Positions 53,582 through 62,686 of a DNA stretch of 64,000 nucleotides are shown here, piece by piece. The position numbers and the translations under genes are program-made. Position 1 is the first letter of the stretch; each line of letters starts with the position of its first letter. Source of the stretch: Bacteroidia bacterium (GTDB lineage Bacteria > Bacteroidota > Bacteroidia > J057); contig JAUIGE010000029.1 in the NCBI GenBank assembly GCA_030430205.1, positions 1 through 64,000 of the forward strand, given 5' to 3'. Under the pieces are notes generated by a model, which made no database searches, was not told the DNA's origin, and saw nothing but the letters and a program-made list of their open reading frames with translations.

Positions 53582-56500
53582 TTATTTATATTCTATCTCC
53601 CGATTGTAGGTCCCTTCCCCATCCGTAATCTGGATGATGTATTTTCCTTTGTCGAAAAAACTGAGGTCTAGCGTCTGCTCAAACTTGCCTTCTTCCAACA
53701 CCAGGAAGTCAGATAAAACGGTTGTTCCATCCTTGTCCAACATCCTGAATTTCATCATCATATCCCTGCCTGTTTCGATAGCAATGGTTATTTGCCCTGT
53801 GGTGGTAGTTTCCGGGAAAATGCGGATGCCGCTTTCGTCGAGTAATTCTTCCAGGTCACTGCTATTTCCTACGCGGATTGTCCTGGTCATTTCTGCGACA
53901 CAGACCCCATCCGATACCAGCATAAGCACTTCATAATTGCCCTCTTTGGTGTAGATATGTGAAGGGTTTTGCTGAGTGGAGGTTCCCTCGTCCCCGAAGT
54001 CCCATTCCCATTGAGAGGCTTTGCCTTCTGTGAGATCCTTAAAGGTGATGATACCATCCTGCGTCGCCAGGTCAATCTCGGTCAGAGAGGAGCTGAAATC
54101 TGCGCGCAGGCTGCGCACATCCACGCGCAGCTTTGCTGTGTCGAGGCAACCCGTCTCATCGCGTCCGATGACGCGGTAGGTGGCGGATTGCTTCGGCCGT
54201 GCCGCAGCCTGGGGGCCGGAAGTCTGGGGCCGCAGGCCCTCAGCAGGAAGCCATTGCTCAGCTTTGCCATTCTCCAACTTGAGTGTGATCTCCTCGCCTG
54301 CGCAGATGCTGGAAGCCGATGATGTCAATTCGAGCTTTCCGCTTCCTTTGACTTCGATGGTGGCCGAGCCCTCCATGGCACAGCCTTCCTCGCTGGTGCT
54401 TCTCACCGTATAGGTAGTGGTCTTGAGGGGTCTGACAAAAGCAAGACTGCCAGAGACCTCTGTCAGGCCCTGGATGGCATCCCAACGGTAGATGACACTG
54501 CCAGAAGCCTGTAGCTCCACCAGCTCACCTGCGCATACACGCTGGGTAGGAGGTGTTACTTTCAACGGCTTGATGTCGCCAACATGCACCGTCACAGAGG
54601 CGGTAGCAGGGCATCCACCGGCATTGTCGCTGGAGACGGTATAGGTCGTGGTCTGTTTGGGGCTAGCGACTATTTTGTTGCCTGAAGTTGTACTCAGGCC
54701 TTCAGCTGGTTCCCAGCGATAGGTACTGCCGCCGCTGGCTTCCAGCGTGGTGGATTGGCCTACGCAGATATCTGCCCTGGCAGGACTGACAGACAAGGCT
54801 TCGCCTCTGTTTACCTTGAGGTTTATTTTTGCTTCTCCTTTGCAGCCAAAACCATCTTTGCCGATAAGGGTGTAAAGGGTACTTTCGCGGGCTGTAACGC
54901 GCATTTTTTGATCAGAAATACGGGTAAAATCGCCTTCGGGAAGCCACTGATAGGTGATACCTCCTTCCGCTTCCAACTCGACTGTCTCACCGGCACAGAC
55001 ATTATTTTTTGAAGCTATTAATTTGATAGATGGAGCAGCTTTGACCTGAATGATGGCCTCGTCTTCGCTCATACAGCCAAAGGCGTCTTTTGCCTGAAGG
55101 ACAAAACTGGTACTTGCTTTTGGGGAAATGGTCAATTCCGTGCCTTCACCGATTTTGACATCATTGTCATCCAACCAAATGTAGCTGCTCGCTCCCCCCG
55201 CCGTGAGTTTTACCTGCTCGCCGGCGCAGATAGAGCCTGTTTTGGAAATGATTCTTCCTTTATTGCCTGTTCCCTGTACTTCAACACGGATTTTCGCTGA
55301 GCTTTTACAGCCGTTTTCGTCTGTTGCAGCAACCTGATAGACGATGTTCTGATCCGGAGAAGCCGTTACCCGGCTACCCGTCAGGCTGCTCAGGTCTGCA
55401 TCCGGCGACCAGCGGTAGATGCTGGCTCCTTCAGCCATCAATTCCACTTTTTCTCCGGCACAAATCCTTTTGACCGAATCTGCCACCCGAACCGGTGATC
55501 CTCTGCGGACATTGACAAAACTTCTGCGCACGATCTCATCTTTTCCATTGCAGCCGACCACGCGCAGGATTACATCATAATTACCCGGCAGGTAATAGGT
55601 GATTTCGGGATTTTGATCCGAAGAACGGGCAGGCATGCCCCCGGCAAATTCCCAGTAGTAGGTGGTCGCATTGAGGGAACGATCGAGAAATTTGACGCTT
55701 TCGCCTACACAAGCCTGGGTATTTTCCATGGAAAAACCTGCTACCGGTGGTTGGTTGGAGGCGACATTGATTTGTACATTTTCTCTGATCACGCAGCCAA
55801 ATTTATCTTCTGCACGCACAGTGTAGACCGTGCTTTGGGTAGGTCGTGCCTCGACTATCGGCCCAAAATTGGTGTTGAGGCCCGTGCGGGGCAACCACGA
55901 ATAAGAGGCTGCGCCTTCCACATTGATCTGGGCACGCATGCCCGGGCAAAGAGTGGGATGAGAGACAGATATATTAAGTTTGGTTTCAGGTGGGACTTTC
56001 ACGCGTATGCGTGCTGTATCCGTGCAGCCGGAGGCATTATAGCCGATGGCAGTGTAGACAGTGCTTCTGCGCGGATTGATGGGAACGACAGATCCCTGGG
56101 TGATAGGCAGGCCTTCGGCAGGCAACCAGCGGAAACTGCTGGCACCGCTCAACACCAATTCTGTGGTGGTGCCTGCACAAACGAGGTACTCGTTTTGGCT
56201 GCTGATCACCTTGGGTTTGGGCTTGGCCGTAATCGTCACATCTGCTCGCGAAGAGCAACCCAAAGAGCCTGTGCTTACTGTATAAGTTGTTGTTTGAGAG
56301 GGTGTTACCAATATCTCTTCTCCTTCGAATGCTTCACGTCCTGTGCTGGAAATCCAGCGATATGCCTCCGCTCCGGTAGCGCGTATGCGCACAGCTTCTC
56401 CCGGACAGATTTCTGTCTTTTCTGCTTTGGCATAAACAGGTGGAACCTCTTCCACCTTCACGGTGATGGTGCGGTTGAATTCGCATCCTCCCTCACTGGA

Positions 56501-59116
56501 ACCGATAACGGTATAAGTAGTGGTCCGACTGGGCCTGGCCGTGACGATCGGCCCTTTCACATTGCTGAGGCCATCAGCTGGAGACCAGCGAAAAGCGCCT
56601 GCGCCTGAGGCTGTCAGGACCACACTTTCGCCATTGCACACTGTCGCAAAGGCAGGTTCTATGGTAAAGGCAGAAGGTTTATTTACCTGAACGGTAAGGG
56701 TCTTGATGCTGGCGCAGCCACGTGGCCCCGAGCCTGTGACGGTATAGGTGGTCGTCACCTCAGGTGAGGCAATCACATTAGGCCCCCGATTCGCATCGAG
56801 ATTTTTGCTGGGTGCCCAGAGATAGCTTTGTGCGCCACTGGCACGCAGGGAGGCACTGCCGCCTTCGCAGATATTGATGGATTCTTTTTCCACCTTCATA
56901 TCCGGACCAGCTGAAATCGTGATCAGGCCAGGCTTTCTTTCAGTCCTGCTGCCAGAGGCATTTGTAAGGGTCAAAATCACATCATAAATGCCTGCTTCGG
57001 CATACATGATTTTAGGTTCGGCTTCTATAGAGGAAGCGGGAATCCCGCCCGGGAAAGTCCAGGCGCGTTTTGTTATTTCTCCTTTGCTTAAATCTTTGAA
57101 AGAAATGGTATTTCCTGCACAGACCGCGACATCCTGGGCGATAAAGTCAGGAACGGGAGTGGGGGCGACTTTCCCCGCCAGCTTGATGTTGTCGAGGTAG
57201 ACATTATTTCCATAACCCGAGATATTGACAAAAGCCAATTGCACAAAAGACTCTCCATCGTATTCGCTCAGGTCTATGGCTTCTGTCCGCCATTCCTCCG
57301 GGAAAGGGGTATAGGAGCGCCCATAATCCTGGGCGGTGGCCAGCTCATTACCTCCCCGAAAATATATAGCCTTGAAACGGCTTTCGCAGCCGGTGCTGAT
57401 AAAGACTGCCAGGGTATCAGAATATTTATTGTTGAATCGGGCATAGGCGACGTCAAAAGAAAGCACGCTTTTTTTGCTTCCGGACAGATCCATGATCGGT
57501 GTAATCAGCCAATCTGTGCCGCCTATAAGGTTATTTTCAAAATTATTGAACCAAAAACTACCTGAACTGGCGCCTCTGCCACTGACGCGCTGGGTGTGTT
57601 GCCATTGACCTTCTCCACCGGGATTATTGATGAAAAAGCTATTAGGGGGCACTTCTGTTGTTTCAAAAGTTGCGATCAGAGGCGGCTCAGCCCCCTGGGT
57701 GGTCACCTTGATATATCCGTCTACAACGATGGCGGGGCTCCTGCCAAAAGCGTTGCCAGCGATCAGGCTGACAGCATAGGTGCCAGGCTGGGTATAGGTG
57801 ATCTGGGGGTTGGCTTGGGTAGAACTGGCGGGGCTTCCTCCGGGAAAAGACCAGATGTACTCAGTAGGATTTCCCTGACACAATTCCTTGAAATTGACGA
57901 TGAGGGGCCCGCAGCCCATTTGGATATCTGAAGTGAAATTGGCGATGGGTGGCGCTCCCTGATCGCTGCATACGGCAGAATTGATCAGGCTGCTGCGCCG
58001 GGGCGCACTTTCCAGGACTGCGCGCATGCGCGCTTTCTGGTCATAGGTGAAAAGATTCATACAGACATCGTCTGAATAATCCATGAAATTTTGAATCATG
58101 GCCTGCCCGAAGCAGCCGCGCGCGCCATTCTGGCAACCAAAATTGGGGTCGCTGGTGGCGGGGGTATCCCCGCAAAAATCATCCACGCTGCAAGGGCCAT
58201 CGCCCCAAACGTGGCGCAACCCCAGCCAGTGGCCGACCTCGTGGGTGGCTGTCCGCCCTTTGTTGAAAGGGGCAGAGGCGGTGCCCATGGTGCCAAAGGC
58301 ATTGTAGTGGATCACCACGCCGTCGGTGGTCTCGCCCGTAGGGCCGGTCGGGATTCCGGCCAGGCCGGAAGATACCGGAAACTGGGCGTAGCCCAGGATG
58401 CCATCGGCAATATTGACGATCCAGATATTCATATATCGGTTGGGGTCCCAGATGGTATTGGGCTTGATGACATCATTGATGAAGCGGTCTTTGAAGGGCG
58501 AACCGCTGATGGAAATGCGGTCAATGCCGTCTGTCGGTTGCCCCAGTGGGTCAACCGAGGCGAGGCAAAATTCGATTTGCATATCTGCCGCAACCCGCTG
58601 AAACTCAGCAGGTGTGTTGATTTTGTCAGGATTTTGCCGACGATAATCCTGGTTCAGCACCCGCATCTGGGACATGATCTGCTCCTTGCTGATGTTCTCC
58701 GTAGGCTTGCTGTAAATGATATGGATGACCACCGGGATGGTGTAAATATCAATAGACTTTTTGCGTAGCCCACGGGCTGTCTGTGTCCGTCTCTGCAACC
58801 ATTCTTCAAAGTCTTCGGGCGTCTCGCCTCCATGCTTTGCCTTGCGGTCTTCCTCCATCTCAAGTGTGCTGCACTTGCGCCTGACCGGCACGGTGCTGCG
58901 GTATTGGGGGTTGAACTTGACGAAGTCATAGGTGGGGGTGCGCCTGTCCAGGCCGGGCTGTCCCTGGCGCAAATCCAATTGGATTTTGCTGTTGCCGCCG
59001 TAGGCGGCGGGGGGGAGGGGAGACTGGGCGGCCACTTTTACCAAAAAGAAACAACTCAGTAACAGGCTCAAGAAAAGGTTTTTCCCGATTTTATTTATCA
59101 TAGCCATAAAATTCAT
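53582..59116 (-). CDS. Giant secreted M43 metalloprotease with PKD and Cys-paired repeats
   Basis: The protein has about 1845 residues. A signal peptide (KNLFLSLLLSCFFLVKVAAQ) follows the start (several ATGs: 59116, 59107, 59101). The M43 catalytic domain has HEVGHWLGLRH near residue 295 and Met-turn NFMDYSDD. A PKD domain (IWSFPGGSPASS), a jelly-roll-like segment (WQHTQRVSGRG, ITPIMDLSG) and a second PKD come next. Eleven modules of about 75 residues follow, each with a C-x-G-E start and a G-C near the end (as SprB-like repeats), in blocks of five and six around a third PKD. A fourth PKD (WEWDFGDEGTS) and a C-terminal domain (IRIFPETTTTGQ, LSFFDKGKYIIQI) resembling a T9SS sorting domain close it. 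It is probably a surface or released protease. Confidence 0.92.
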   Translation of the reverse strand: MNFMAMINKIGKNLFLSLLLSCFFLVKVAAQSPLPPAAYGGNSKIQLDLRQGQPGLDRRTPTYDFVKFNPQYRSTVPVRRKCSTLEMEEDRKAKHGGETPEDFEEWLQRRTQTARGLRKKSIDIYTIPVVIHIIYSKPTENISKEQIMSQMRVLNQDYRRQNPDKINTPAEFQRVAADMQIEFCLASVDPLGQPTDGIDRISISGSPFKDRFINDVIKPNTIWDPNRYMNIWIVNIADGILGYAQFPVSSGLAGIPTGPTGETTDGVVIHYNAFGTMGTASAPFNKGRTATHEVGHWLGLRHVWGDGPCSVDDFCGDTPATSDPNFGCQNGARGCFGQAMIQNFMDYSDDVCMNLFTYDQKARMRAVLESAPRRSSLINSAVCSDQGAPPIANFTSDIQMGCGPLIVNFKELCQGNPTEYIWSFPGGSPASSTQANPQITYTQPGTYAVSLIAGNAFGRSPAIVVDGYIKVTTQGAEPPLIATFETTEVPPNSFFINNPGGEGQWQHTQRVSGRGASSGSFWFNNFENNLIGGTDWLITPIMDLSGSKKSVLSFDVAYARFNNKYSDTLAVFISTGCESRFKAIYFRGGNELATAQDYGRSYTPFPEEWRTEAIDLSEYDGESFVQLAFVNISGYGNNVYLDNIKLAGKVAPTPVPDFIAQDVAVCAGNTISFKDLSKGEITKRAWTFPGGIPASSIEAEPKIMYAEAGIYDVILTLTNASGSRTERKPGLITISAGPDMKVEKESINICEGGSASLRASGAQSYLWAPSKNLDANRGPNVIASPEVTTTYTVTGSGPRGCASIKTLTVQVNKPSAFTIEPAFATVCNGESVVLTASGAGAFRWSPADGLSNVKGPIVTARPSRTTTYTVIGSSEGGCEFNRTITVKVEEVPPVYAKAEKTEICPGEAVRIRATGAEAYRWISSTGREAFEGEEILVTPSQTTTYTVSTGSLGCSSRADVTITAKPKPKVISSQNEYLVCAGTTTELVLSGASSFRWLPAEGLPITQGSVVPINPRRSTVYTAIGYNASGCTDTARIRVKVPPETKLNISVSHPTLCPGMRAQINVEGAASYSWLPRTGLNTNFGPIVEARPTQSTVYTVRAEDKFGCVIRENVQINVASNQPPVAGFSMENTQACVGESVKFLDRSLNATTYYWEFAGGMPARSSDQNPEITYYLPGNYDVILRVVGCNGKDEIVRRSFVNVRRGSPVRVADSVKRICAGEKVELMAEGASIYRWSPDADLSSLTGSRVTASPDQNIVYQVAATDENGCKSSAKIRVEVQGTGNKGRIISKTGSICAGEQVKLTAGGASSYIWLDDNDVKIGEGTELTISPKASTSFVLQAKDAFGCMSEDEAIIQVKAAPSIKLIASKNNVCAGETVELEAEGGITYQWLPEGDFTRISDQKMRVTARESTLYTLIGKDGFGCKGEAKINLKVNRGEALSVSPARADICVGQSTTLEASGGSTYRWEPAEGLSTTSGNKIVASPKQTTTYTVSSDNAGGCPATASVTVHVGDIKPLKVTPPTQRVCAGELVELQASGSVIYRWDAIQGLTEVSGSLAFVRPLKTTTYTVRSTSEEGCAMEGSATIEVKGSGKLELTSSASSICAGEEITLKLENGKAEQWLPAEGLRPQTSGPQAAARPKQSATYRVIGRDETGCLDTAKLRVDVRSLRADFSSSLTEIDLATQDGIITFKDLTEGKASQWEWDFGDEGTSTQQNPSHIYTKEGNYEVLMLVSDGVCVAEMTRTIRVGNSSDLEELLDESGIRIFPETTTTGQITIAIETGRDMMMKFRMLDKDGTTVLSDFLVLEEGKFEQTLDLSFFDKGKYIIQITDGEGTYNREIEYK

Positions 59117-59166
59117 ACGCTTAGTCAAAAACGGATTTGTATGAACAAATATGCCAAATATTCAAC

Positions 59167-59193
59167 AAAAAAAGCACCCCTTATGGGATGCTT
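59167..59193 (-). terminator. Intrinsic terminator for the LRR gene transcript
   Basis: On the minus strand, AGCATCCC and GGGGTGCT pair around ATAA and are followed by seven T residues. It lies after the LRR gene's repeat tail and before the giant protease start, so it ends the upstream transcript. Confidence 0.8.
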
Positions 59194-59295
59194 CGTTGAG
59201 ATAGGGAATAAACTGCTGCTCCCGGAGAGGGAGCTGTCTGCCTTGTCTTCAAGACAGACTCTATTGAAAAAGCACCAATAACCGTTTTGGGGAGA

Positions 59296-59463
59296 GGGTT
59301 TTGAGTTTCGGGTTTCGGGTTTCGGGTTTCGGGTTTCGCATTCCGTCTCGCTTCCCGCCTCTCTGCTCTCTACTCTCTGCTCTCTGCTCTCTACTCTCTA
59401 CTCTCTACTCTCTACTCTCTGCTCTCTACTCTCTACTCTCTACTCTCTGCTCTCTCCTCTCAA
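59296..59463. repeat. 24-word heptamer array made of two word families
   Basis: One register covers 168 bp. GGGTTTT, GAGTTTC and GGGTTTC (4 times) pass through GCATTCC, GTCTCGC and TTCCCGC into CTCTCTG/CTCTCTA words (about 14), ending at the TGA of the LRR gene (59460-59462). The intermediate words show drift from one family to the other without loss of register. Confidence 0.9.
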
Positions 59464-60035
59464 AAATACAAATTCCTAATAGCCGGCAATTTAGCCACTG
59501 CATCAGGGATAGTTGTCAGCTGGTTGTCATTTAGGTATAAATTACGGAGCTGAACGAGGTTTTCGAGGCAAAGGGGTATTTCTTTTAACTTGTTTCCATT
59601 CAAATATAAATTCTTGAGATTGGTTAGCTGTCCCATGCTGGCGGGCAGGCACTCCAATGCGTTATTGTTGAGGTATAAAGCTTCCAACTGGCTGAGTCTT
59701 CCGATGGAACAAGGCAGGCCTTTGAGGTGATTTGCGGGCAAATACAGATGTGTCAGCTGAGAAAGATTGCCAAAGTCATCCGGCAGGCAGCTTATTTTTA
59801 CATCATTGCCATCGAGGGCAAACCAGGTAAGCCTTCCTTTGTGCCAAACCTGTTTCCCTAATTCCAGCGGTTCAATATTCAGACGATTTGCATCAATGAT
59901 ATGCTGCAAAACCGCCAAATCTGTCTTACAATAGGAAGCGGATTGGACATCGAATTCCAGTTTTTCCTGTGCATGCAGCAAGGAAAATGACAATAGCAAC
60001 ATGCCCCAAACAAATAGTAAAATTCGAACTCGCAT
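59460..60035 (-). CDS. Exported leucine-rich-repeat protein
   Basis: The 191 residues start with a signal peptide (MRVRILLFVWGMLLLSFSLLHAQ). A short N-terminal cap leads to about five leucine-rich repeats with the pattern LxxLYLxxNxLxxLPxxxGxL, for example LTHLYLPANHLKGLPCSIGRL, EALYLNNNALECLPASMGQL and NLKNLYLNGNKLKEIP. The last repeat ends abruptly at IRNLYF, with no capping domain, and the stop codon is in the border of a heptamer array. The truncated end suggests the gene has lost its original 3' part. Located in the periplasm or secreted; ligand unknown. Confidence 0.85.
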   Translation of the reverse strand: MRVRILLFVWGMLLLSFSLLHAQEKLEFDVQSASYCKTDLAVLQHIIDANRLNIEPLELGKQVWHKGRLTWFALDGNDVKISCLPDDFGNLSQLTHLYLPANHLKGLPCSIGRLSQLEALYLNNNALECLPASMGQLTNLKNLYLNGNKLKEIPLCLENLVQLRNLYLNDNQLTTIPDAVAKLPAIRNLYF

Positions 60036-60152
60036 GGTAGAGGGTAGTTAGAAAACGAAAGTGAAAGGGGAAGAAAATAGCCTTTTAGGGTTTAAGTAAT
60101 TGGCAGAGATTCGTTACCACATGATAGTGTGGTTTATGTGATCAAATCAATT

Positions 60153-60160
60153 TACCTTTG
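60153..60160 (+). promoter_or_regulatory. -7 element close to start codon of acyltransferase
   Basis: TACCTTTG is a perfect TAnnTTTG. It ends 5 bp before ATG 60166, so the transcript would be leaderless or nearly so. The -33 TTG is not clear, which limits confidence. Confidence 0.45.
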
Positions 60161-60165
60161 CAGCA

Positions 60166-60807
60166 ATGGAAAATAAAACGCCTTTTATTATCATCGGAGA
60201 TGGCGCGGAAGCTCGCGACGCACTCGATATTACGCTGGCCCTGGATGTGCTGGTATATGGTTTTTTTAGCCTGGAAGAAACCGAAGGATTGAAAGAAATC
60301 AATGATGTTTCAGTCATTACCCAGTTGGGAAGTGAGGATGCCAATGCGCTGCTGGCGGAGGAAGAAGTGCAGCTAACTGTGGCTGTCAGCGATTTAAGTG
60401 ACAGAAAAATGGTGGCTGATATCTTGGAACAATACAACCGTAAGCCTGCCAACCTGGTTCATCCTCAAACGATTATCTCTGACCACGCTCGTCTGGGGTA
60501 TGGAAATATTATCCATCCCGGAGCCATCATCAAAGCCAATGCCGATATCGGCAATTATTGCCATGTCCACTCCGGAACGATCATCGAAGCAGATGCAGAG
60601 ATAGGCGAATTTGTCAACATAGGAAGCGGTGCCCGCATCGGGAAAAATGTGCAGATCGCGCATGCAGCTCATATTGGGATGGGAGCGATCTTATTTCCCG
60701 GAATCAAAGTAGGCTTAGGGGCGATTGTAGCGCCGGGGGCTGTGGTCTTCAAAGATGTAGCAGCCGGAAAGAGCGTTGCTGGCAATCCGGCTGCTGTTTC
60801 TAAATAG
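60166..60807 (+). CDS. NeuD/PglD-like hexapeptide acyltransferase
   Basis: The 213 residues have an N-terminal Rossmann-like domain (FIIIGDGAEARDALDITL) and a left-handed beta-helix of hexapeptide repeats (LVHPQTIISDHARLGYGN, IIHPGAIIKANADIG, HVHSGTIIEADAEIGEF, VNIGSGARIG). The C-terminal cap is VAPGAVVFKDVAAGKSVAGNPA. This is the NeuD/PglD class of O- or N-acetyltransferases acting on nucleotide-sugar or sialic acid intermediates. No sugar-biosynthesis cluster is adjacent, so the acceptor is unknown. Probably a cytosolic trimer. It converges on the aldehyde dehydrogenase gene. Confidence 0.88.
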   Translation: MENKTPFIIIGDGAEARDALDITLALDVLVYGFFSLEETEGLKEINDVSVITQLGSEDANALLAEEEVQLTVAVSDLSDRKMVADILEQYNRKPANLVHPQTIISDHARLGYGNIIHPGAIIKANADIGNYCHVHSGTIIEADAEIGEFVNIGSGARIGKNVQIAHAAHIGMGAILFPGIKVGLGAIVAPGAVVFKDVAAGKSVAGNPAAVSK

Positions 60808-60817
60808 CTTAAATATT

Positions 60818-61013
60818 CGAATCAAGAGTTGAGAATTCTTATGGCGCGGATTACTCACAAGCCCTCCCACGAGCCGAAATCCACGCCAGCTTTTTCTTGA
60901 AAAGCAGGATAAAAGCTACTGGAAGTAGCTTGAAAACAAATAGCTGGAGCGGATTTCGGGCCCAAGGGCAGGCTTTGCGCGTAATCCGCTCCAGCTATTC
61001 AACTCTTGATTCG
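60818..61013. mobile_element. MITE-like imperfect palindrome with 15-bp terminal repeats
   Basis: The ends CGAATCAAGAGTTGA and TCAACTCTTGATTCG are perfect inverted repeats. Just inside, GCGGATTAC and GTAATCCGC pair, then AGCTGG/CCAGCT, and a central hairpin AGCTACT-GGA-AGTAGCT. There is no coding frame. It fills the gap between the convergent acyltransferase and dehydrogenase genes, 10 bp from one stop and 2 bp from the other. Confidence 0.6.
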
Positions 61014-61015
61014 CA

Positions 61016-62566
61016 TTAAATATCAAATTTTATTCCCTGTGCCAGTGGCAATTCGTCGGACCAGTTGATGGTATTGGTCTGGCGGCGCATATATGCGCGC
61101 CATGCATCCGAGCCGGACTCACGTCCGCCGCCGGTCTCCTTCTCGCCGCCAAAGGCGCCGCCGATCTCGGCACCTGAGGTGCCGATATTCACATTGGCAA
61201 TGCCACAGTCCGAGCCCAGATGGCTCAGGAAGTATTCTGACTCCTTCATATTTTCCGTGAAAATAGCTGAAGAAAGCCCCTGAGGCACCGCATTCTGAAT
61301 GCTGATCGCTTCGTCCAGGTTGCTGTAAGGAATCAGGTAGAGGATAGGCGCAAAAGTTTCTTTTTGCACAGAAGCAAAATCATTTTGTGCTTCTACGACC
61401 GCAGGCTTCACATACGTACCCGTTCCAAAACCTTCGCCTTCGAGTACATCGCCGCCGGCGAGTATGACGCCTCCTTCTTCTTTTACCTCTGCCAAAGTGG
61501 CCTGCATGGCCGCCACCGCATCCTTGTCGATCAGCGGACCGATCAGGGTATCGGCATCCATGGGATTGCCGATGCGGGAGCTGAGCGAGTTATAAGCATT
61601 GACGACGGTCTCCTTGAAGGAGTCATAGATCTCCTGGTCTATGATCACCCTGCGGGTGGATGTGCATCGCTGTCCGCAGGTGCCTACGGCACCAAAGAGG
61701 ATGGCCGGAATGGCCAGCTGCAGGTTCGCGTGACGCGAAACGATGATGGCATTGTTACCACCCAACTCCAGCAGGGATTTGCCCAGGCGTTTGGACACGC
61801 TTTCGGCTACTGCCTTGCCCATACGGGTAGAACCCGTAGCCGAAATCAGCGGTACACGCTTGTCAGCGGACATTTTCTGACCGATGTCAGGACCGCCAGC
61901 GATCATGCTGAAGACGCCTTCGGGAAGCTTGTTTTCTTTCAAAACGCCAGAGATGATATTCATGCAGGCGACAGCCGTAAGCGGTGTTTTTTCGCTGGGC
62001 TTCCAGAGAGAAACATTGCCACAGACAGCGGCGATCATGGCATTCCATGCCCAAACGGCAACGGGGAAGTTGAAGGCAGAAATGATGCCTACGGTGCCCA
62101 GTGGGTGCCACTGCTCATACATGCGGTGGTGCTTGCGCTCAGACTGCATGGTCAGGCCATACAATTGGCGGGAAAGCCCCACTGCAAAATCGCAGATGTC
62201 AATCATTTCCTGCACTTCTCCCAGGCCTTCCTGGAAGATTTTGCCCATTTCCATGGTGACGAGCGCGCCCAGCTCGTCTTTGTGCTTGCGGAGGGCCTCG
62301 CCGATCTGGCGGACGATCTCGCCGCGCTGCGGCGCGGGCACTTCTCTCCAGATCTCAAAAGCTTTTTGAGAGGTCTCGATGGCCATCTCATACTGATCAT
62401 GATCAGCAAACTGGATGGAACCCAGCAGGCTGCCATCGGCAGCGGAGTGGATGGGATGGTAAGGAACGCCAGAGGCGAACCAGCTTTCGGTACCTGTATG
62501 GAGAGAAGGATTTTTTTCTTTAATTCCGAGTGTGTTAAACATTTCGTTGACTGCTGTGGCTTCCAT
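61016..62566 (-). CDS. ALDH7/antiquitin-like aldehyde dehydrogenase
   Basis: The 516 residues are those of the alpha-aminoadipic semialdehyde dehydrogenase (AmaB/piperideine-6-carboxylate dehydrogenase) group: SERKHHRMYEQWHPLGTVGII and FNFPVAVWAWNAMIA are typical. The catalytic Glu is in LLELGGNNAIIV (near 265), the nucleophile Cys in GTCGQRCTSTRR (near 302), and the NAD-binding SATGSTRMGKAV precedes them. GAFGGEKETGGGRESGSDAW closes the active site. It probably oxidises a semialdehyde in lysine catabolism, in the cytosol. The 5' region contains a hexamer array at 62581-62622. Confidence 0.93.
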   Translation of the reverse strand: MEATAVNEMFNTLGIKEKNPSLHTGTESWFASGVPYHPIHSAADGSLLGSIQFADHDQYEMAIETSQKAFEIWREVPAPQRGEIVRQIGEALRKHKDELGALVTMEMGKIFQEGLGEVQEMIDICDFAVGLSRQLYGLTMQSERKHHRMYEQWHPLGTVGIISAFNFPVAVWAWNAMIAAVCGNVSLWKPSEKTPLTAVACMNIISGVLKENKLPEGVFSMIAGGPDIGQKMSADKRVPLISATGSTRMGKAVAESVSKRLGKSLLELGGNNAIIVSRHANLQLAIPAILFGAVGTCGQRCTSTRRVIIDQEIYDSFKETVVNAYNSLSSRIGNPMDADTLIGPLIDKDAVAAMQATLAEVKEEGGVILAGGDVLEGEGFGTGTYVKPAVVEAQNDFASVQKETFAPILYLIPYSNLDEAISIQNAVPQGLSSAIFTENMKESEYFLSHLGSDCGIANVNIGTSGAEIGGAFGGEKETGGGRESGSDAWRAYMRRQTNTINWSDELPLAQGIKFDI

Positions 62567-62580
62567 AGGGATAAAAATAG

Positions 62581-62622
62581 TTTGAGTTTTAGTTTGAGTT
62601 CAAGTTCGAATTTGAGTTTGGG
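62581..62622. repeat. Hexamer array in the leader of the aldehyde dehydrogenase
   Basis: Seven 6-bp words are in register: TTTGAG, TTTTAG, TTTGAG, TTCAAG, TTCGAA, TTTGAG, TTTGGG. It starts 15 bp before the dehydrogenase start codon on the minus strand. Confidence 0.65.
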
Positions 62623-62686
62623 AAAAAGGAAACGCAGGACGATGAAGCCCTGCGTCTTGTGTAAAAAGGGTTATTTTTTGCGCCTA

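Noticed and set aside
55613-56608. 331-codon + strand frame inside the giant protease gene
   Set aside because: Antisense to repetitive modules; no start region or family pattern, whereas the minus-strand gene is fully consistent.
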